From the NCBI GenBank assembly GCA_032560695.1, contig JAWGHR010000005.1, positions 48,691 through 112,690 of the forward strand: a DNA stretch of 64,000 nt, read 5' to 3'. Of this stretch, positions 41,664 to 49,675 are shown one piece after another. The notes beneath the pieces were generated by a model. It did not search any database, had not been told where the DNA came from, and saw only the letters and a program-made list of their open reading frames with translations. This DNA comes from Peptoniphilus_A harei_B. GTDB taxonomy: Bacteria; Bacillota; Clostridia; Tissierellales; Peptoniphilaceae. Every line of letters starts with the position of its first letter. Position 1 is the stretch's first letter. The position numbers and the translations under genes are program-made.

Positions 41664-41696
41664 AAAAAACCTCCATATAATAATAAAAAAGTTATA

Positions 41697-41744
41697 GAGG
41701 AACCCCGGTCATTAATATTAAATTAACTAGCGGACAGTATCCCA
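41697..41744 (-). ncRNA. Tandem leader motif upstream of tryptophanase, gene-proximal copy
   Basis: On the minus strand it reads CTGTCCGCTAGTTAA, a variable part, then TTAATGACCGGGGTTC. CCG pairs with CGG and GTTAA with TTAA-plus; an asymmetric internal part (C-U-A opposite U-G-A-C) is identical in both copies. It ends about 25 bases before the ribosome-binding site. I do not recognise it as a known riboswitch class. Confidence 0.6.
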
Positions 41745-41746
41745 TA

Positions 41747-41789
41747 GAGAACCCCGGTCATTAAAAATTTAACTAGCGGACAGCACTCC
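41747..41789 (-). ncRNA. Tandem leader motif upstream of tryptophanase, distal copy
   Basis: Same conserved flanks (CTGTCCGCTAGTTAA and TTAATGACCGGGGTTC) around a shorter central part. The register to the other copy is 49 bp. Variable apical loop and constant internal-loop bases are what a selected RNA motif would show. Confidence 0.6.
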
Positions 41790-41790
41790 A

Positions 41791-41806
41791 GATAATGTTT
41801 ATTATC
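41791..41806 (-). other. Short palindrome at the start of the tryptophanase transcript
   Basis: GATAAT/ATTATC with a GTTT centre lies just after the predicted transcription start. It could be an operator or a 5' protective hairpin. Confidence 0.4.
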
Positions 41807-41814
41807 TATGAAAT

Positions 41815-41843
41815 AGTTTACATTATGAAAAAATATTTGTCAA
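41815..41843 (-). promoter_or_regulatory. Tryptophanase promoter
   Basis: Minus strand: consensus -35 TTGACA (41838-41843), 17-bp spacer, -10 TAAACT (41815-41820). The expected start near 41808 gives a leader of about 145 bases that contains both motif copies. Confidence 0.8.
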
Positions 41844-41919
41844 TTAAAACTGTATTAATACAGGATTTACCTATGTTTCAAAATTAATAAAAACATTTGC
41901 AAATTTAATGGGATCAAAT

Positions 41920-41950
41920 AAAAAAGACCTCCAAAAATGGAGATCTTAAA
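41920..41950 (-). terminator. Terminator of the aldolase gene
   Basis: AAGACCTCCA/TGGAGATCTT (41924-41933 with 41938-41947, one mismatch) with A residues on the left giving a T tract on the minus strand. Confidence 0.8.
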
Positions 41951-41959
41951 AATTTTAAT

Positions 41960-42850
41960 TTATTTTTCAACTGAAGCTGAGTAATTCTTTTCGATAGAGT
42001 CGTCAAGCATCTTTGTAAATTCTTCGTCTGTTTGATTTACATTAAGTCCTTCAGTAAGGGCTCTTGAGTAAGAAGCAATTACGCCTTTATTTTTTCTAAG
42101 TTTTTCGTTGGCGTCATCTCTTGAATAACCACCAGAAAGTGCAACAACCCTAACAGTTTGATCAAAGTCGTAAAGGTCTTCGTAAAGATTTTCCTTTTCT
42201 GGAAGAGTTAACTTAAACATTACATAAGTGTCCTTGTCTAGTTTTTTAAGTTCTTCCACAAGATATTTTTTAAGGACTTCTTCGATTTCAGCCTTGTCCT
42301 TAGCGTGGATGTCAACTTCTGGCTCGATAATAGGAACAAATCCTGCTGCAGAAATTTTCTTTGCGTAGTCAAATTGTTGTTCAACAACTTTTTTTATAGA
42401 TTCTTCGTTAAGTTCCTTTACAACAGAACGCATCTTAGTTCCAAAAATATTTCTTTCCTTTGCATTTGCAAGAAGCTCGTCAATGTGTTTGAAAGGTTTC
42501 ATAAGTTGAGCTCCATCTTTTTCTACATCAAGACCTTCGTCAACTTTAAGGATTGGAACTATGCCCTTTTCTTCCCAAAGATAGTCGCCAGTGAACTTCC
42601 CGTCGATTTTTGAGTTCATAGTTACCTTAAATAGGATTGCAGCTAAAATTCTATCAGATGTAAAAGCCTTATCCTTTATAATTCTCTTTCTCATTTCGTG
42701 AACTTGTTCAAACATTTCTTCTTCGTTTGAATAAGCGTCTTCTTTTACACCATAATTTAATAGGGCCTTTGGTGTTGATCCACCAGATTGGTCAAGAGCA
42801 GCGATGAAGCCCTTGCCATTTTTCATTCTTTCAAATTGTTCTTTGTTCAT
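41960..42850 (-). CDS. fda: Fructose-bisphosphate aldolase, class I
   Basis: 296 residues. GFIAALDQSGGSTPKAL near the N-terminus, the IIEPEVDIH barrel strand, the Schiff-base lysine in YVMFKLTLPEKENLY, and VVALSGGYSRDDA for phosphate binding. It cleaves fructose 1,6-bisphosphate in glycolysis without a metal. The start at 42848-42850 follows a GGAGG site on the minus strand; an upstream alternative start would include that site. Monocistronic with its own promoter and terminator. Confidence 0.95.
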   Translation of the reverse strand: MNKEQFERMKNGKGFIAALDQSGGSTPKALLNYGVKEDAYSNEEEMFEQVHEMRKRIIKDKAFTSDRILAAILFKVTMNSKIDGKFTGDYLWEEKGIVPILKVDEGLDVEKDGAQLMKPFKHIDELLANAKERNIFGTKMRSVVKELNEESIKKVVEQQFDYAKKISAAGFVPIIEPEVDIHAKDKAEIEEVLKKYLVEELKKLDKDTYVMFKLTLPEKENLYEDLYDFDQTVRVVALSGGYSRDDANEKLRKNKGVIASYSRALTEGLNVNQTDEEFTKMLDDSIEKNYSASVEK

Positions 42851-42887
42851 TTTTACCTCCAAAAGTCTAGACTTCTAATTACTTCTA

Positions 42888-42916
42888 ATTATATAATAAG
42901 TAGACATAGTTGACAA
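42888..42916 (-). promoter_or_regulatory. Aldolase promoter
   Basis: Minus strand: TTGTCA (42911-42916), 17-bp spacer, TATAAT (42888-42893). It is followed by a direct repeat of ACTTCTAATT on the plus strand. Confidence 0.7.
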
Positions 42917-42938
42917 ATGACAAAATTTTGAGGTGAAC

Positions 42939-43517
42939 ATGAAGTATTACGCAGTTAGAATAGGAAGAAATCCTGGCATCTATCACACCTGGGATGAATG
43001 CAAGCGAGAAACCATGGGCTTTAAGGGAGCAAGTTTCAAAAAGTTTTCCTCTCGTGAAGATGCTGAGGCCTTTATAAATGAAGTAGAAGAAGAGAAGAAG
43101 GAGTCAGCAGAAAAGGATGAGCTTGTAGTCTATGTTGACGGGTCCTATAGGAATAAGGACAAGTCCCACTCCTATGGAGTCTATATGTTTAACGATGAAG
43201 AAGAATACACTTACTCAAAGAGATTTTTCAAGGACTCAGACATGAGAAATGTGTCGGGAGAAATCAAGGGAGCCATGCGTGCCATGGAAGAGGCAGCAAA
43301 GCTTGGCAAGAAAAAAATCTACCTTCACTACGACTACGAAGGCATAAGGTCATGGGCTCTTGGCTTTTGGAAGACCAATAAGGAAGGTACAATTTATTAC
43401 AAGAACTTTTATGATTCTATAAAGGACAAGTTGGAAGTAAAATTTATAAAAGTTGAGGCCCACTCTGGGGTCAAGTACAATGAATTAGTTGATAAACTTG
43501 CAAAGGAGGCAAAATGA
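42939..43517 (+). CDS. rnhA: Ribonuclease H1 with N-terminal hybrid-binding domain
   Basis: 192 residues. Residues 1-45 form the RNase H1 hybrid-binding (viroplasmin-like) domain: YYAVRIGRNPGIYHTWDEC and FKKFSSREDAEAF. The catalytic domain shows Asp in VYVDGSYRN, Glu in SGEIKGAM, Asp in HYDYEG and a final Asp in LVDKLAKEA. It degrades RNA in RNA-DNA hybrids. ATG at 42939 fits the GAGGTG site better than a GTG two codons upstream. Its end overlaps the next start by 4 bp. Confidence 0.93.
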   Translation: MKYYAVRIGRNPGIYHTWDECKRETMGFKGASFKKFSSREDAEAFINEVEEEKKESAEKDELVVYVDGSYRNKDKSHSYGVYMFNDEEEYTYSKRFFKDSDMRNVSGEIKGAMRAMEEAAKLGKKKIYLHYDYEGIRSWALGFWKTNKEGTIYYKNFYDSIKDKLEVKFIKVEAHSGVKYNELVDKLAKEAK

Positions 43518-43933
43518 GAAAATCTTGGGATGAATATTTTATGGAGATAACTGAAATGGTAGCAACAAGGTCCACTTGCGACAGGGCCTTCGTGGGCTGC
43601 GTCCTTGTGAACTCTGACAACAGGATAATTTCAACAGGATATAATGGATCAGTGACAGGCAACCCCCACTGTGACGAAGTGGGACACACAATGCGTGACG
43701 GCCACTGCATAGCTACAATCCACGCAGAGATGAACGCCCTCTTGTACTGTGCTAAGGAAGGAATATCAGTTAAGGGAGCCAAGGCTTATGTGACACACTT
43801 TCCTTGCCTTAACTGCACCAAGGCCCTTATCCAAGCAGGCATAAGAGAAATAATTTACCACGAAGCCTATAGGGTGGACGAATACGCCATGGAACTTTTG
43901 GAAAAGAATAAGGTCAAGTTAAAACAAATTTAA
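43514..43933 (+). CDS. Deoxycytidylate (dCMP) deaminase family protein
   Basis: 139 residues. Zinc motif HAEMNALL with the catalytic Glu, and PCLNC with the two Cys ligands. DRAFVGCVLV, STGYNGSV and GNPHCDE match the dCMP deaminase/ComEB group, which makes dUMP for dTMP synthesis. Coupled to rnhA by an ATGA overlap, with the ribosome-binding site inside rnhA. A terminator follows. Confidence 0.92.
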   Translation: MRKSWDEYFMEITEMVATRSTCDRAFVGCVLVNSDNRIISTGYNGSVTGNPHCDEVGHTMRDGHCIATIHAEMNALLYCAKEGISVKGAKAYVTHFPCLNCTKALIQAGIREIIYHEAYRVDEYAMELLEKNKVKLKQI

Positions 43934-43974
43934 AAAAATGACATATTAAAATCAACATATCATAGAAGAAATTG

Positions 43975-44008
43975 TCTCAAGTCACGAGTTTGACTTGGGA
44001 TTTTTTAT
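43975..44008 (+). terminator. Terminator after the deaminase gene
   Basis: TCTCAAGTCA/TGACTTGGGA with a six-base loop (43975-43984 with 43991-44000), then a run of T residues. Confidence 0.85.
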
Positions 44009-44089
44009 TTAAAGTTTTTTTATCTTCTATATGGGTATAATAATTCAGTAAGAAATTATATTTATATTATTTTTAATAAAGGAGGAAAA

Positions 44090-44509
44090 ATGAAAAAATT
44101 TGCTGATGAATTTAAAGAGTTTATTGCGAAAGGAAATGTAATGGACATGGCTGTGGGTGTTATCATAGGTGGAGCCTTTGGTAAAATCGTTTCAAGCCTT
44201 GTAGAAAACATTCTAATGCCACTTATTGGTATCTTGCTTGGTGGTGTTAGCTTCGAAGACCTTGCTGTTACAGTGGGAACTGCTGAAGTTAAGTATGGAA
44301 TATTCCTACAATCAGTTTTTGACTTCTTGATTATTGCTCTTGTTATTTTTATTATGATTAAACAAATTGCAAAGGTTACTGACAAATTCAAGAAGGAAGA
44401 AGAAGCTCCAGCCCCAACAGAAAAGGTATGTCCTTTCTGTAAGTCTAACATTGACATTAACGCTACAAGATGTCCACACTGTACTTCTGAACTAGGAAGT
44501 GTGGAATGA
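44090..44509 (+). CDS. mscL: Large-conductance mechanosensitive channel with zinc-ribbon tail
   Basis: 139 residues. The N-terminal helix and first membrane segment FIAKGNVMDMAVGVIIGGAFG are classic MscL; the second segment is around residues 67-92. After a Glu/Lys/Pro linker comes VCPFC and, 11 residues later, CPHC, a zinc ribbon not present in E. coli MscL. It opens under membrane tension to release solutes. The ribbon should sit in the cytoplasm in place of or after the C-terminal bundle. AGGAGG site; its stop overlaps the next gene's start. Confidence 0.95.
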   Translation: MKKFADEFKEFIAKGNVMDMAVGVIIGGAFGKIVSSLVENILMPLIGILLGGVSFEDLAVTVGTAEVKYGIFLQSVFDFLIIALVIFIMIKQIAKVTDKFKKEEEAPAPTEKVCPFCKSNIDINATRCPHCTSELGSVE

Positions 44510-45537
44510 AAAAATGGGCATTAGTCCTCGAAGGTGGAGGAGCTAAGGGTGCCTACCAAGTAGGTGCCTACTTCGCCCTTATGGAAATGGGATTTGATTT
44601 TTCAAAAATTGTTGGCACTAGCATAGGCGCCTTTAATGGAGCAATGTTTGCCCAAGGAGATGCCTATGAATGCTTTAAGGCCTGGAAGAGCCTAGACTTT
44701 TCTGCCTTTGAAAATGAATTACAAGAAATAGAAAAAGACGAAAATTTATTTTCAAAAATTGTAGAGAAGCTTCGCGAACATGATATAAAAATTCCAGAAC
44801 TTACAAGGTCACCCTATCCTCTTTACAGGCTAGTGGACCAGTTTATTGATGAAGAAAAGCTTAGAGCTTCTGATGTGGATTTTGGAATCTGCACAGTAAA
44901 TGTGTCTGACCTCAAAGTTGAAAGATTATTTAAGGAGGATATTGAAGAGGGCCTTTTAAAGGACTATATTATTGCCTCTTGTTATCTTCCTTTTTTTAAA
45001 TTGCAACGTCTTCACGGCAAGTACTTTATTGATGGCGGTTTCGCATCACCAGCTCCTATGGAGATGATTGATGAAGACACAGATATTGTCCTAGTGAGAC
45101 TTTCAAAACAGCCACTTAAAAATATTGAGAGGGCAAATTATATTATTAAGCCAAATAAAAATCTTGGTTCATCCCTTGGCTTTGACAAGGAAAAGGCTGA
45201 TGACTTAATAAAACTTGGCTACTTCGATGCCTTTAGGGCTGTTAAGGGTCTTAGGGGAGAGGACTACTATATTATGCCCCTTGAAGAAGAGGAGAGCTTG
45301 AAGTATATTTATAGGATCTTAAAGGATAAGGTCAAGGAAAGTGATAATAAAGTTGCAAGGATAATCTTTGAAGAATATGCTCCCAAGCTTGCAGAAGAAT
45401 TGGAGATGTCGGAAAACTTTAGGTATGATGAGCTTTTATATAAGCTGCTTGAGAGAGAAGGTCTTAAAAGACAAATTGATAGGTTCAGGATTTACACAGT
45501 AGAAGAATTTATTAGGGAGATAGAAAATGTCAATTGA
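44506..45537 (+). CDS. Patatin-like phospholipase family protein
   Basis: 343 residues. Oxyanion loop GGGAKGAY, nucleophile elbow GTSIGAFNGA (GxSxG), and catalytic Asp in FIDGGFASPAP, the Ser-Asp dyad of patatins. Predicted cytoplasmic or peripheral membrane lipid acyl hydrolase; the substrate is unknown. It overlaps mscL by 4 bp (ATGA) and the NUDIX gene by 11 bp, so the three form a tight operon. Confidence 0.92.
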   Translation: MKKWALVLEGGGAKGAYQVGAYFALMEMGFDFSKIVGTSIGAFNGAMFAQGDAYECFKAWKSLDFSAFENELQEIEKDENLFSKIVEKLREHDIKIPELTRSPYPLYRLVDQFIDEEKLRASDVDFGICTVNVSDLKVERLFKEDIEEGLLKDYIIASCYLPFFKLQRLHGKYFIDGGFASPAPMEMIDEDTDIVLVRLSKQPLKNIERANYIIKPNKNLGSSLGFDKEKADDLIKLGYFDAFRAVKGLRGEDYYIMPLEEEESLKYIYRILKDKVKESDNKVARIIFEEYAPKLAEELEMSENFRYDELLYKLLEREGLKRQIDRFRIYTVEEFIREIENVN

Positions 45538-46156
45538 CCAAGACTTAAATTTAGAAAAAATTAAAGCCAAGGTCCAAGCAATAAAGCCCATGCCCGTTGA
45601 CGTGAAAAATAGGTATTCCGTCATGATTCCTCTTATTAAAAGAGATGGAGAGATCCACTTACTATTTGAGGAGAGGGCCTTCACCCTTAGGAATCAGCCT
45701 GGAGAAATTTCCTTCCCAGGAGGAAGGATTGAAGAGGGAGAAAGTCCAATGGATGCTGCTCTTAGGGAGACTTCTGAAGAGCTTTTAATAACAGAAGATG
45801 AGATGGAAATTTATTCTGAGGGTGACTTTGTAGTAAATCCCTATGCAGCAATTATTCACACCTTTATTGGAGAAATAAAGAAAGACTTTAATGAAATCAT
45901 TCCTTCAAGTGATGAGGTGGAGAAGGTCTTTACAGTTCCACTTTCTTATTTTTTGGAGACAAAACCCAGGTCCTACAAGATCGACTTAAAGGTTGAGAGG
46001 AACGAGGAGTTTCCCTACCACTTGATTCCCAATGGTGTCAACTACAAGTTCAAGAGAGGGAGAGAAGAAGTCCTCTTTTATGAATATGATGGTCACATTA
46101 TTTGGGGTTTCACTGCCAAGATGGCAAGAAGGTTTGTAGAAAAGCTAATGTCCTAA
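45527..46156 (+). CDS. NUDIX hydrolase, CoA pyrophosphatase-like
   Basis: 209 residues. The NUDIX box GGRIEEGESPMDAALRETSEEL fits Gx5Ex7REuxEExGu. The preceding RNQPGEISFPGG and length match the YeaB/NudL CoA pyrophosphatase group, which cleaves CoA into 4'-phosphopantetheine and 3',5'-ADP. ATG lies in the 3' end of the patatin gene with a GGGAG-type site. Last gene of the three-gene operon, followed by a terminator. Confidence 0.88.
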   Translation: MSIDQDLNLEKIKAKVQAIKPMPVDVKNRYSVMIPLIKRDGEIHLLFEERAFTLRNQPGEISFPGGRIEEGESPMDAALRETSEELLITEDEMEIYSEGDFVVNPYAAIIHTFIGEIKKDFNEIIPSSDEVEKVFTVPLSYFLETKPRSYKIDLKVERNEEFPYHLIPNGVNYKFKRGREEVLFYEYDGHIIWGFTAKMARRFVEKLMS

Positions 46157-46178
46157 TTTTAAATCTTAAAATAATAAG

Positions 46179-46222
46179 AAGCTTAGAGAATTATTTTGTT
46201 TTTAATTTTCTAAGCTTTTTAT
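46179..46222 (+). terminator. Terminator of the mscL operon
   Basis: AAGCTTAGA (46179-46187) pairs with TCTAAGCTT (46209-46217), with further AATT pairing inside, then a T run. Confidence 0.8.
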
Positions 46223-46611
46223 TTTTATGAATAGTAATAAGCAAACTGATAGAATTATAAACAGAAGAGTTAGGGAATTATTTTATTGGAGAGAAAAATT
46301 TAACGCATTGTATTTTAAATTTTTCAACTATAAATATTGATAAAATCCTAAGATAAAGTAGAAAATAGAAAACATAAGGCCAAAAAATTAAATTTAATAA
46401 AATTAACTTAGTTTTTATTCAAAATATAAATAAAAAAATGAAAAAAGAGTGAAATTTTGTAACACAAACGTAATATTTCGCCAGAAATCCCTAAATATCA
46501 AGCTTTAAGAGAGATGTTATTTTTATTTTAAAATAGATTTAATTTATGCAAATTTTAAAATGGCTCAACCAAGCCATTTATATAGAGATTTACAAAAAAG
46601 TTACAAAAAAA
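46223..46611. other. AT-rich non-coding stretch
   Basis: No gene seen. One clear hairpin, AAATGGCT/AGCCATTT (46558-46565 with 46572-46579), lies about 35 bp before the -35 of the 3D-protein promoter and could be an operator or a weak terminator. Confidence 0.5.
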
Positions 46612-46640
46612 TTGACAAATCTTATTTTTTTTAATATACT
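46612..46640 (+). promoter_or_regulatory. Promoter of the 3D-domain protein gene
   Basis: Consensus TTGACA (46612-46617), 17-bp spacer, TATACT (46635-46640). The leader after it has GTTACAAAGTAGTAAC (16 bases, imperfect palindrome) and further GTAAC copies upstream of the ribosome-binding site. Confidence 0.88.
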
Positions 46641-46716
46641 CTTAAAAGGTTAGAAGAGGTTACAAAGTAGTAACAAAAACTACAAAATTGTAACTGAATT
46701 TATGGAGGTAATATTT

Positions 46717-47703
46717 TTGAATAAAAAGAACATTTTTAGAAATGCGAAATTTATATTAATTGCCTTAGCTCTTGTGTCAATCCTGACAATGGGTTTTAGC
46801 ACGGCTCTAGGCAAAGACGTAGAATTAAATATCAACGGAAAGACTAAGACAGTATTTACATACGAAAAGACAGTAGGTGGCTTCTTGGAAAAAGAAGGTA
46901 TTGTTCTTAAGAACAAGGACCTTGTAAGCCCAGGTCTTGATGAAGAGATTACTAAGGACACTAAGATTCTTATCACATCACCAAAGTCTTACCACATAAA
47001 AGATGGAAACAAGACTCTAATTGCTGAAGCAAATGGTTATACTGTTGCTGATGTTCTTGAAAATCTTGGCATTAAACTAAACAAGCTTGACAGAGTTTCC
47101 CTTCCTCTTGATAAAATTGCTAAGCAAGGAATGGAAATTAAAATTGATAGAGTTGTTGTAGAAAACTTAGTTAACAAAGTTGAAATTCCTTTTGAAACAG
47201 AAACTCGTGAAAACAATGAAATGTTTAAGGACGAGAAAAAAGTAATCACTAAGGGGCAAGTTGGAGAAAAGGTAGAAAACCTAAAGAACACTTATGTAAA
47301 TGGTAACTTAGAATCTACTGAAGTCCTAAAGAGTGAAATTACAAAGGATCCTGTAAAGGAAGTTGTAGAAGTTGGAACTAAGAAGGGTTCTGCTGCTCCT
47401 AATGGAAAGTCAGCTAAGAAAGTAATTGTTATGCAAGCTACTGCTTATGACCCAACTGCAGGTTCAAAGACTGCTATGGGAACAAGAGCAAGAGTTGGTG
47501 CAGTTGCTGTTGACCCTAAGGTTATACCACTAGGTTCAAAGCTTTACATTGAAAGTATGGATGGTTTCCCAACTTATGGTTATGCTACAGCAGAAGACAC
47601 TGGTGGGGCAATTAAGGGAAATAGAATCGACTTATTCTACAACTCAAATGCCCAAGCTAGAAAGTTTGGAAGAAGAAATGTAAAAGTTTATGTACTTGAT
47701 TAA
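46717..47703 (+). CDS. YabE-like cell-wall protein with DUF348, G5 and 3D domains
   Basis: 328 residues. A signal peptide/anchor is followed by two DUF348 repeats (VELNINGKTKTVFTYEKTV and the later HIKDGNKTLIAEANGYTV), a G5 domain, and the C-terminal 3D domain with its three Asp (AYDPTAG, AEDTGGAIKG, NRIDLFY). The 3D domain is a lytic-transglycosylase-like fold of Rpf/MltA type, so the protein probably remodels peptidoglycan outside the cell. I place the start at TTG 46717 because GGAGG (46704-46708) fits it; the ATG at 46702 overlaps that site. Confidence 0.88.
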   Translation: MNKKNIFRNAKFILIALALVSILTMGFSTALGKDVELNINGKTKTVFTYEKTVGGFLEKEGIVLKNKDLVSPGLDEEITKDTKILITSPKSYHIKDGNKTLIAEANGYTVADVLENLGIKLNKLDRVSLPLDKIAKQGMEIKIDRVVVENLVNKVEIPFETETRENNEMFKDEKKVITKGQVGEKVENLKNTYVNGNLESTEVLKSEITKDPVKEVVEVGTKKGSAAPNGKSAKKVIVMQATAYDPTAGSKTAMGTRARVGAVAVDPKVIPLGSKLYIESMDGFPTYGYATAEDTGGAIKGNRIDLFYNSNAQARKFGRRNVKVYVLD

Positions 47704-47706
47704 GAG

Positions 47707-47731
47707 AGTCCTGGTAACAGGACTTTTTTTA
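47707..47731 (+). terminator. Terminator of the 3D-domain gene
   Basis: AGTCCTG/CAGGACT with a GTAA loop and seven T residues, just after the stop. Confidence 0.93.
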
Positions 47732-47905
47732 TTGGTTTTTTAAGATAACTAAGTCTTTAAAAGTTATGAAGTAAGAAAGATTTATAAAAATTTATAAACT
47801 TTTAAGCTTCTTAAAACTTTAAAGAATTCAAAGACTATGAAGAAGTCATAAATTTATAGGACGAAAAAATAAAGTCAAAATAATTTTTAAATTTGTGATT
47901 AGTCG

Positions 47906-47934
47906 TTTAAAAGAACCAATATTTAACTTATAAT
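47906..47934 (+). promoter_or_regulatory. Promoter of the DUF1700-like gene
   Basis: TTTAAA (47906-47911), 17-bp spacer, TATAAT (47929-47934). The short leader argues for the start codon at 47953. Confidence 0.6.
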
Positions 47935-47952
47935 ATGTATGAGGATGATTTT

Positions 47953-48846
47953 ATGAAATTAATTGAACATGAACTCGTCGATAGATATATTTATTATTTG
48001 CAAAGATACATCCCCTATGACAAGCAAGAGGCTGCCAAAGAGGATTTTTTAGATATACTGAGTGAGAGACTTCCAGAGATTTACACAGAAGAAGACATAA
48101 AAAAAGAATTAAATAGGATGGGGAATCCCTACGAGTTTGCAGGAGCCTATAGTGACCAAGGCAACTTCCTATTAAGTGGAAAGAACTATGAGATCTTTAA
48201 GGCCTTTTTAAAGATACTTTCAATATCTGCCCTTATTGGCCTTATAGTATTTACCTTTAACTACTTTAGACGCTTTCAGGGGACAAGTTTGTTTGACATC
48301 TTAAAGAGCCTTGTAGTTAGTATCTTCATATTGAGCCTTTTACCATCATGGATTTGTGAAAAGATTAAGACAACAAAGATTTTAAATGCACTTATGGATG
48401 AATGGGATATAGACAACCTCTACGAGTCCAAAAAGTTAAAGCTTGAGCTTTACGAGATAGGCCTACTCATGGTTAAGTTTTCCATGTACTTTATGCTACA
48501 AGTCTACATCTTAACTGCTAGCATAAATATTTCCATAGCTACTTATTCTTTTGTCATGATTTTATTTTTTATAAATGTGTTATCTGTGAATTTTAAATTT
48601 TCAGAGAACACAATTTTTTCAAAAACAATGTATGTGGAATATTTCGTTGACATCTTTAGCATCATCAGTTTGATTTTTTTGACAAGCTATCACATGCCAA
48701 GGGTCTTTGCCATAAAGATAATAATACTATGTAATATTATTAATTTGATTTTAAACTCTTATACTATTTCCAAGTCTAAAAATATATTGCTATCGCGAAA
48801 AAAGAGAAAGAAAAACAGAAGAAGAAAAGAAAAAGACAGAGATTAA
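47953..48846 (+). CDS. DUF1700/HAAS-like multi-pass membrane protein
   Basis: 297 residues. The N-terminal 75 residues form a helical soluble domain (HELVDRYIYYLQRYIP, then IKKELNRMGNPYEFAGAY) as in HAAS/DUF1700 proteins, which normally work with a PadR regulator. About six membrane segments follow, and a very basic C-terminal tail (RKKRKKNRRRKEKDR). No PadR gene is next to it. ATG at 47953 is preferred (GAGGA site; the promoter -10 runs up to the ATG at 47935). Function unknown. Confidence 0.7.
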   Translation: MKLIEHELVDRYIYYLQRYIPYDKQEAAKEDFLDILSERLPEIYTEEDIKKELNRMGNPYEFAGAYSDQGNFLLSGKNYEIFKAFLKILSISALIGLIVFTFNYFRRFQGTSLFDILKSLVVSIFILSLLPSWICEKIKTTKILNALMDEWDIDNLYESKKLKLELYEIGLLMVKFSMYFMLQVYILTASINISIATYSFVMILFFINVLSVNFKFSENTIFSKTMYVEYFVDIFSIISLIFLTSYHMPRVFAIKIIILCNIINLILNSYTISKSKNILLSRKKRKKNRRRKEKDRD

Positions 48847-48880
48847 ACTCATTGAGTAATCCCTGTCTTTTTCTTATAAA
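48833..48880. terminator. Bidirectional terminator between convergent genes
   Basis: AAAGACAGAGATT pairs with AATCCCTGTCTTT (one mismatch) around an inner ACTCATTGAGT palindrome; A and T tracts flank it. Confidence 0.82.
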
Positions 48881-48882
48881 AT

Positions 48883-49122
48883 TTAAGCTACATTTTCTTT
48901 TAGGTATTTAATAATGTCTAGTGATTCATAAAGAGGCTTGTCTCCAATGAATAGGCAAGGTACTTGTTTTTTGCCACCTTTTTCAATTAGGTATTCACGA
49001 GCTTCTTTATCTTGGTCAATATTTTTTATTTCTACAGAGTCAATGCCTGCATCTTCCATGAAGGCTTCTACCTTTTTACAGAAAGGGCAAACTGTTCCTA
49101 CATAAAGTGTTAATTTTTCCAT
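48883..49122 (-). CDS. Glutaredoxin-like protein
   Basis: 79 residues, a minimal thioredoxin fold. Redox motif CPFC in VGTVCPFCKKVEAFME, cis-Pro region KQVPCLFIGD, and the C-terminal YESLDIIKYLKEN helix. It probably reduces disulfides in the cytoplasm with an unknown electron donor, since glutathione is generally absent in such anaerobes. The start at 49120-49122 has an AGGGAT-type site (GGAGGGATATT); an upstream frame extension of 45 codons is not used. Confidence 0.9.
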   Translation of the reverse strand: MEKLTLYVGTVCPFCKKVEAFMEDAGIDSVEIKNIDQDKEAREYLIEKGGKKQVPCLFIGDKPLYESLDIIKYLKENVA

Positions 49123-49177
49123 AATATCCCTCCAAGTCTTTTTTACCCAATTAAAAATAAAGAAAACAAGGGCAGTA

Positions 49178-49206
49178 TTTAAAAGATATGAGATTTTTGG
49201 TATAAT
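49178..49206 (+). promoter_or_regulatory. Promoter of the 49-kb operon
   Basis: TTTAAA (49178-49183), 17 bp, TATAAT (49201-49206), about 22 bp before the GTG start of the next gene. Confidence 0.6.
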
Positions 49207-49228
49207 AACATAGATTCGAGGTGATATT

Positions 49229-49675
49229 GTGGGATTTTTTGACAGTCTTGATGGCAATTTAAATGACCTAGTTGGGAATTTAAATTATCTAAAGAAGAAA
49301 CTTGTGAACGAATCGCAAGAAATTAAAAAGACAGCAAGGTTGAGATACGAACTTTTAAATGAAGAGAGAAAGCTAAGTGAAGCCTTTGAAAAGCTTGGCA
49401 AGCACCAATACCATGCCCTTAAGGGTGAGGGGTCTGATCTCGATGTAAGTGAGACCTTGCAAGAGATAAATAGGTTAGAGTCAAGAATTTCTTCACTAAA
49501 GATGGGCCTTGACTTAAGTGAAAAGACATCTGGCATAAATTTCACAGAAGACAATGCTGGCCAAGATGCTTATGAGTCCTCTTCAATTTTTGTAAGAGAT
49601 GAAGAAAATTCTTCTCATGAAGAAGACCAGGGCTCAATAATTTTTATAGAAGAAGATGAAGATGAAAATAAATAA
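49229..49675 (+). CDS. Hypothetical coiled-coil protein with acidic tail
   Basis: 148 residues. Residues 5-100 are helical and heptad-like (NLNYLKKKLVNESQEIKK, LEEINRLESRISSLK style), and residues 115-148 are highly acidic (EEDQGSIIFIEEDEDENK). GTG at 49229 follows GAGGTG. I recognise no family; it resembles small cytoplasmic coiled proteins found upstream of other genes in this group. It overlaps the next gene by 20 bp. Confidence 0.7.
   Translation: MGFFDSLDGNLNDLVGNLNYLKKKLVNESQEIKKTARLRYELLNEERKLSEAFEKLGKHQYHALKGEGSDLDVSETLQEINRLESRISSLKMGLDLSEKTSGINFTEDNAGQDAYESSSIFVRDEENSSHEEDQGSIIFIEEDEDENK

Noticed and set aside
41664..41808. TnaC-like leader peptide for tryptophanase
   Set aside because: Short frames exist but none contains a Trp codon and none has a proper ribosome-binding site.
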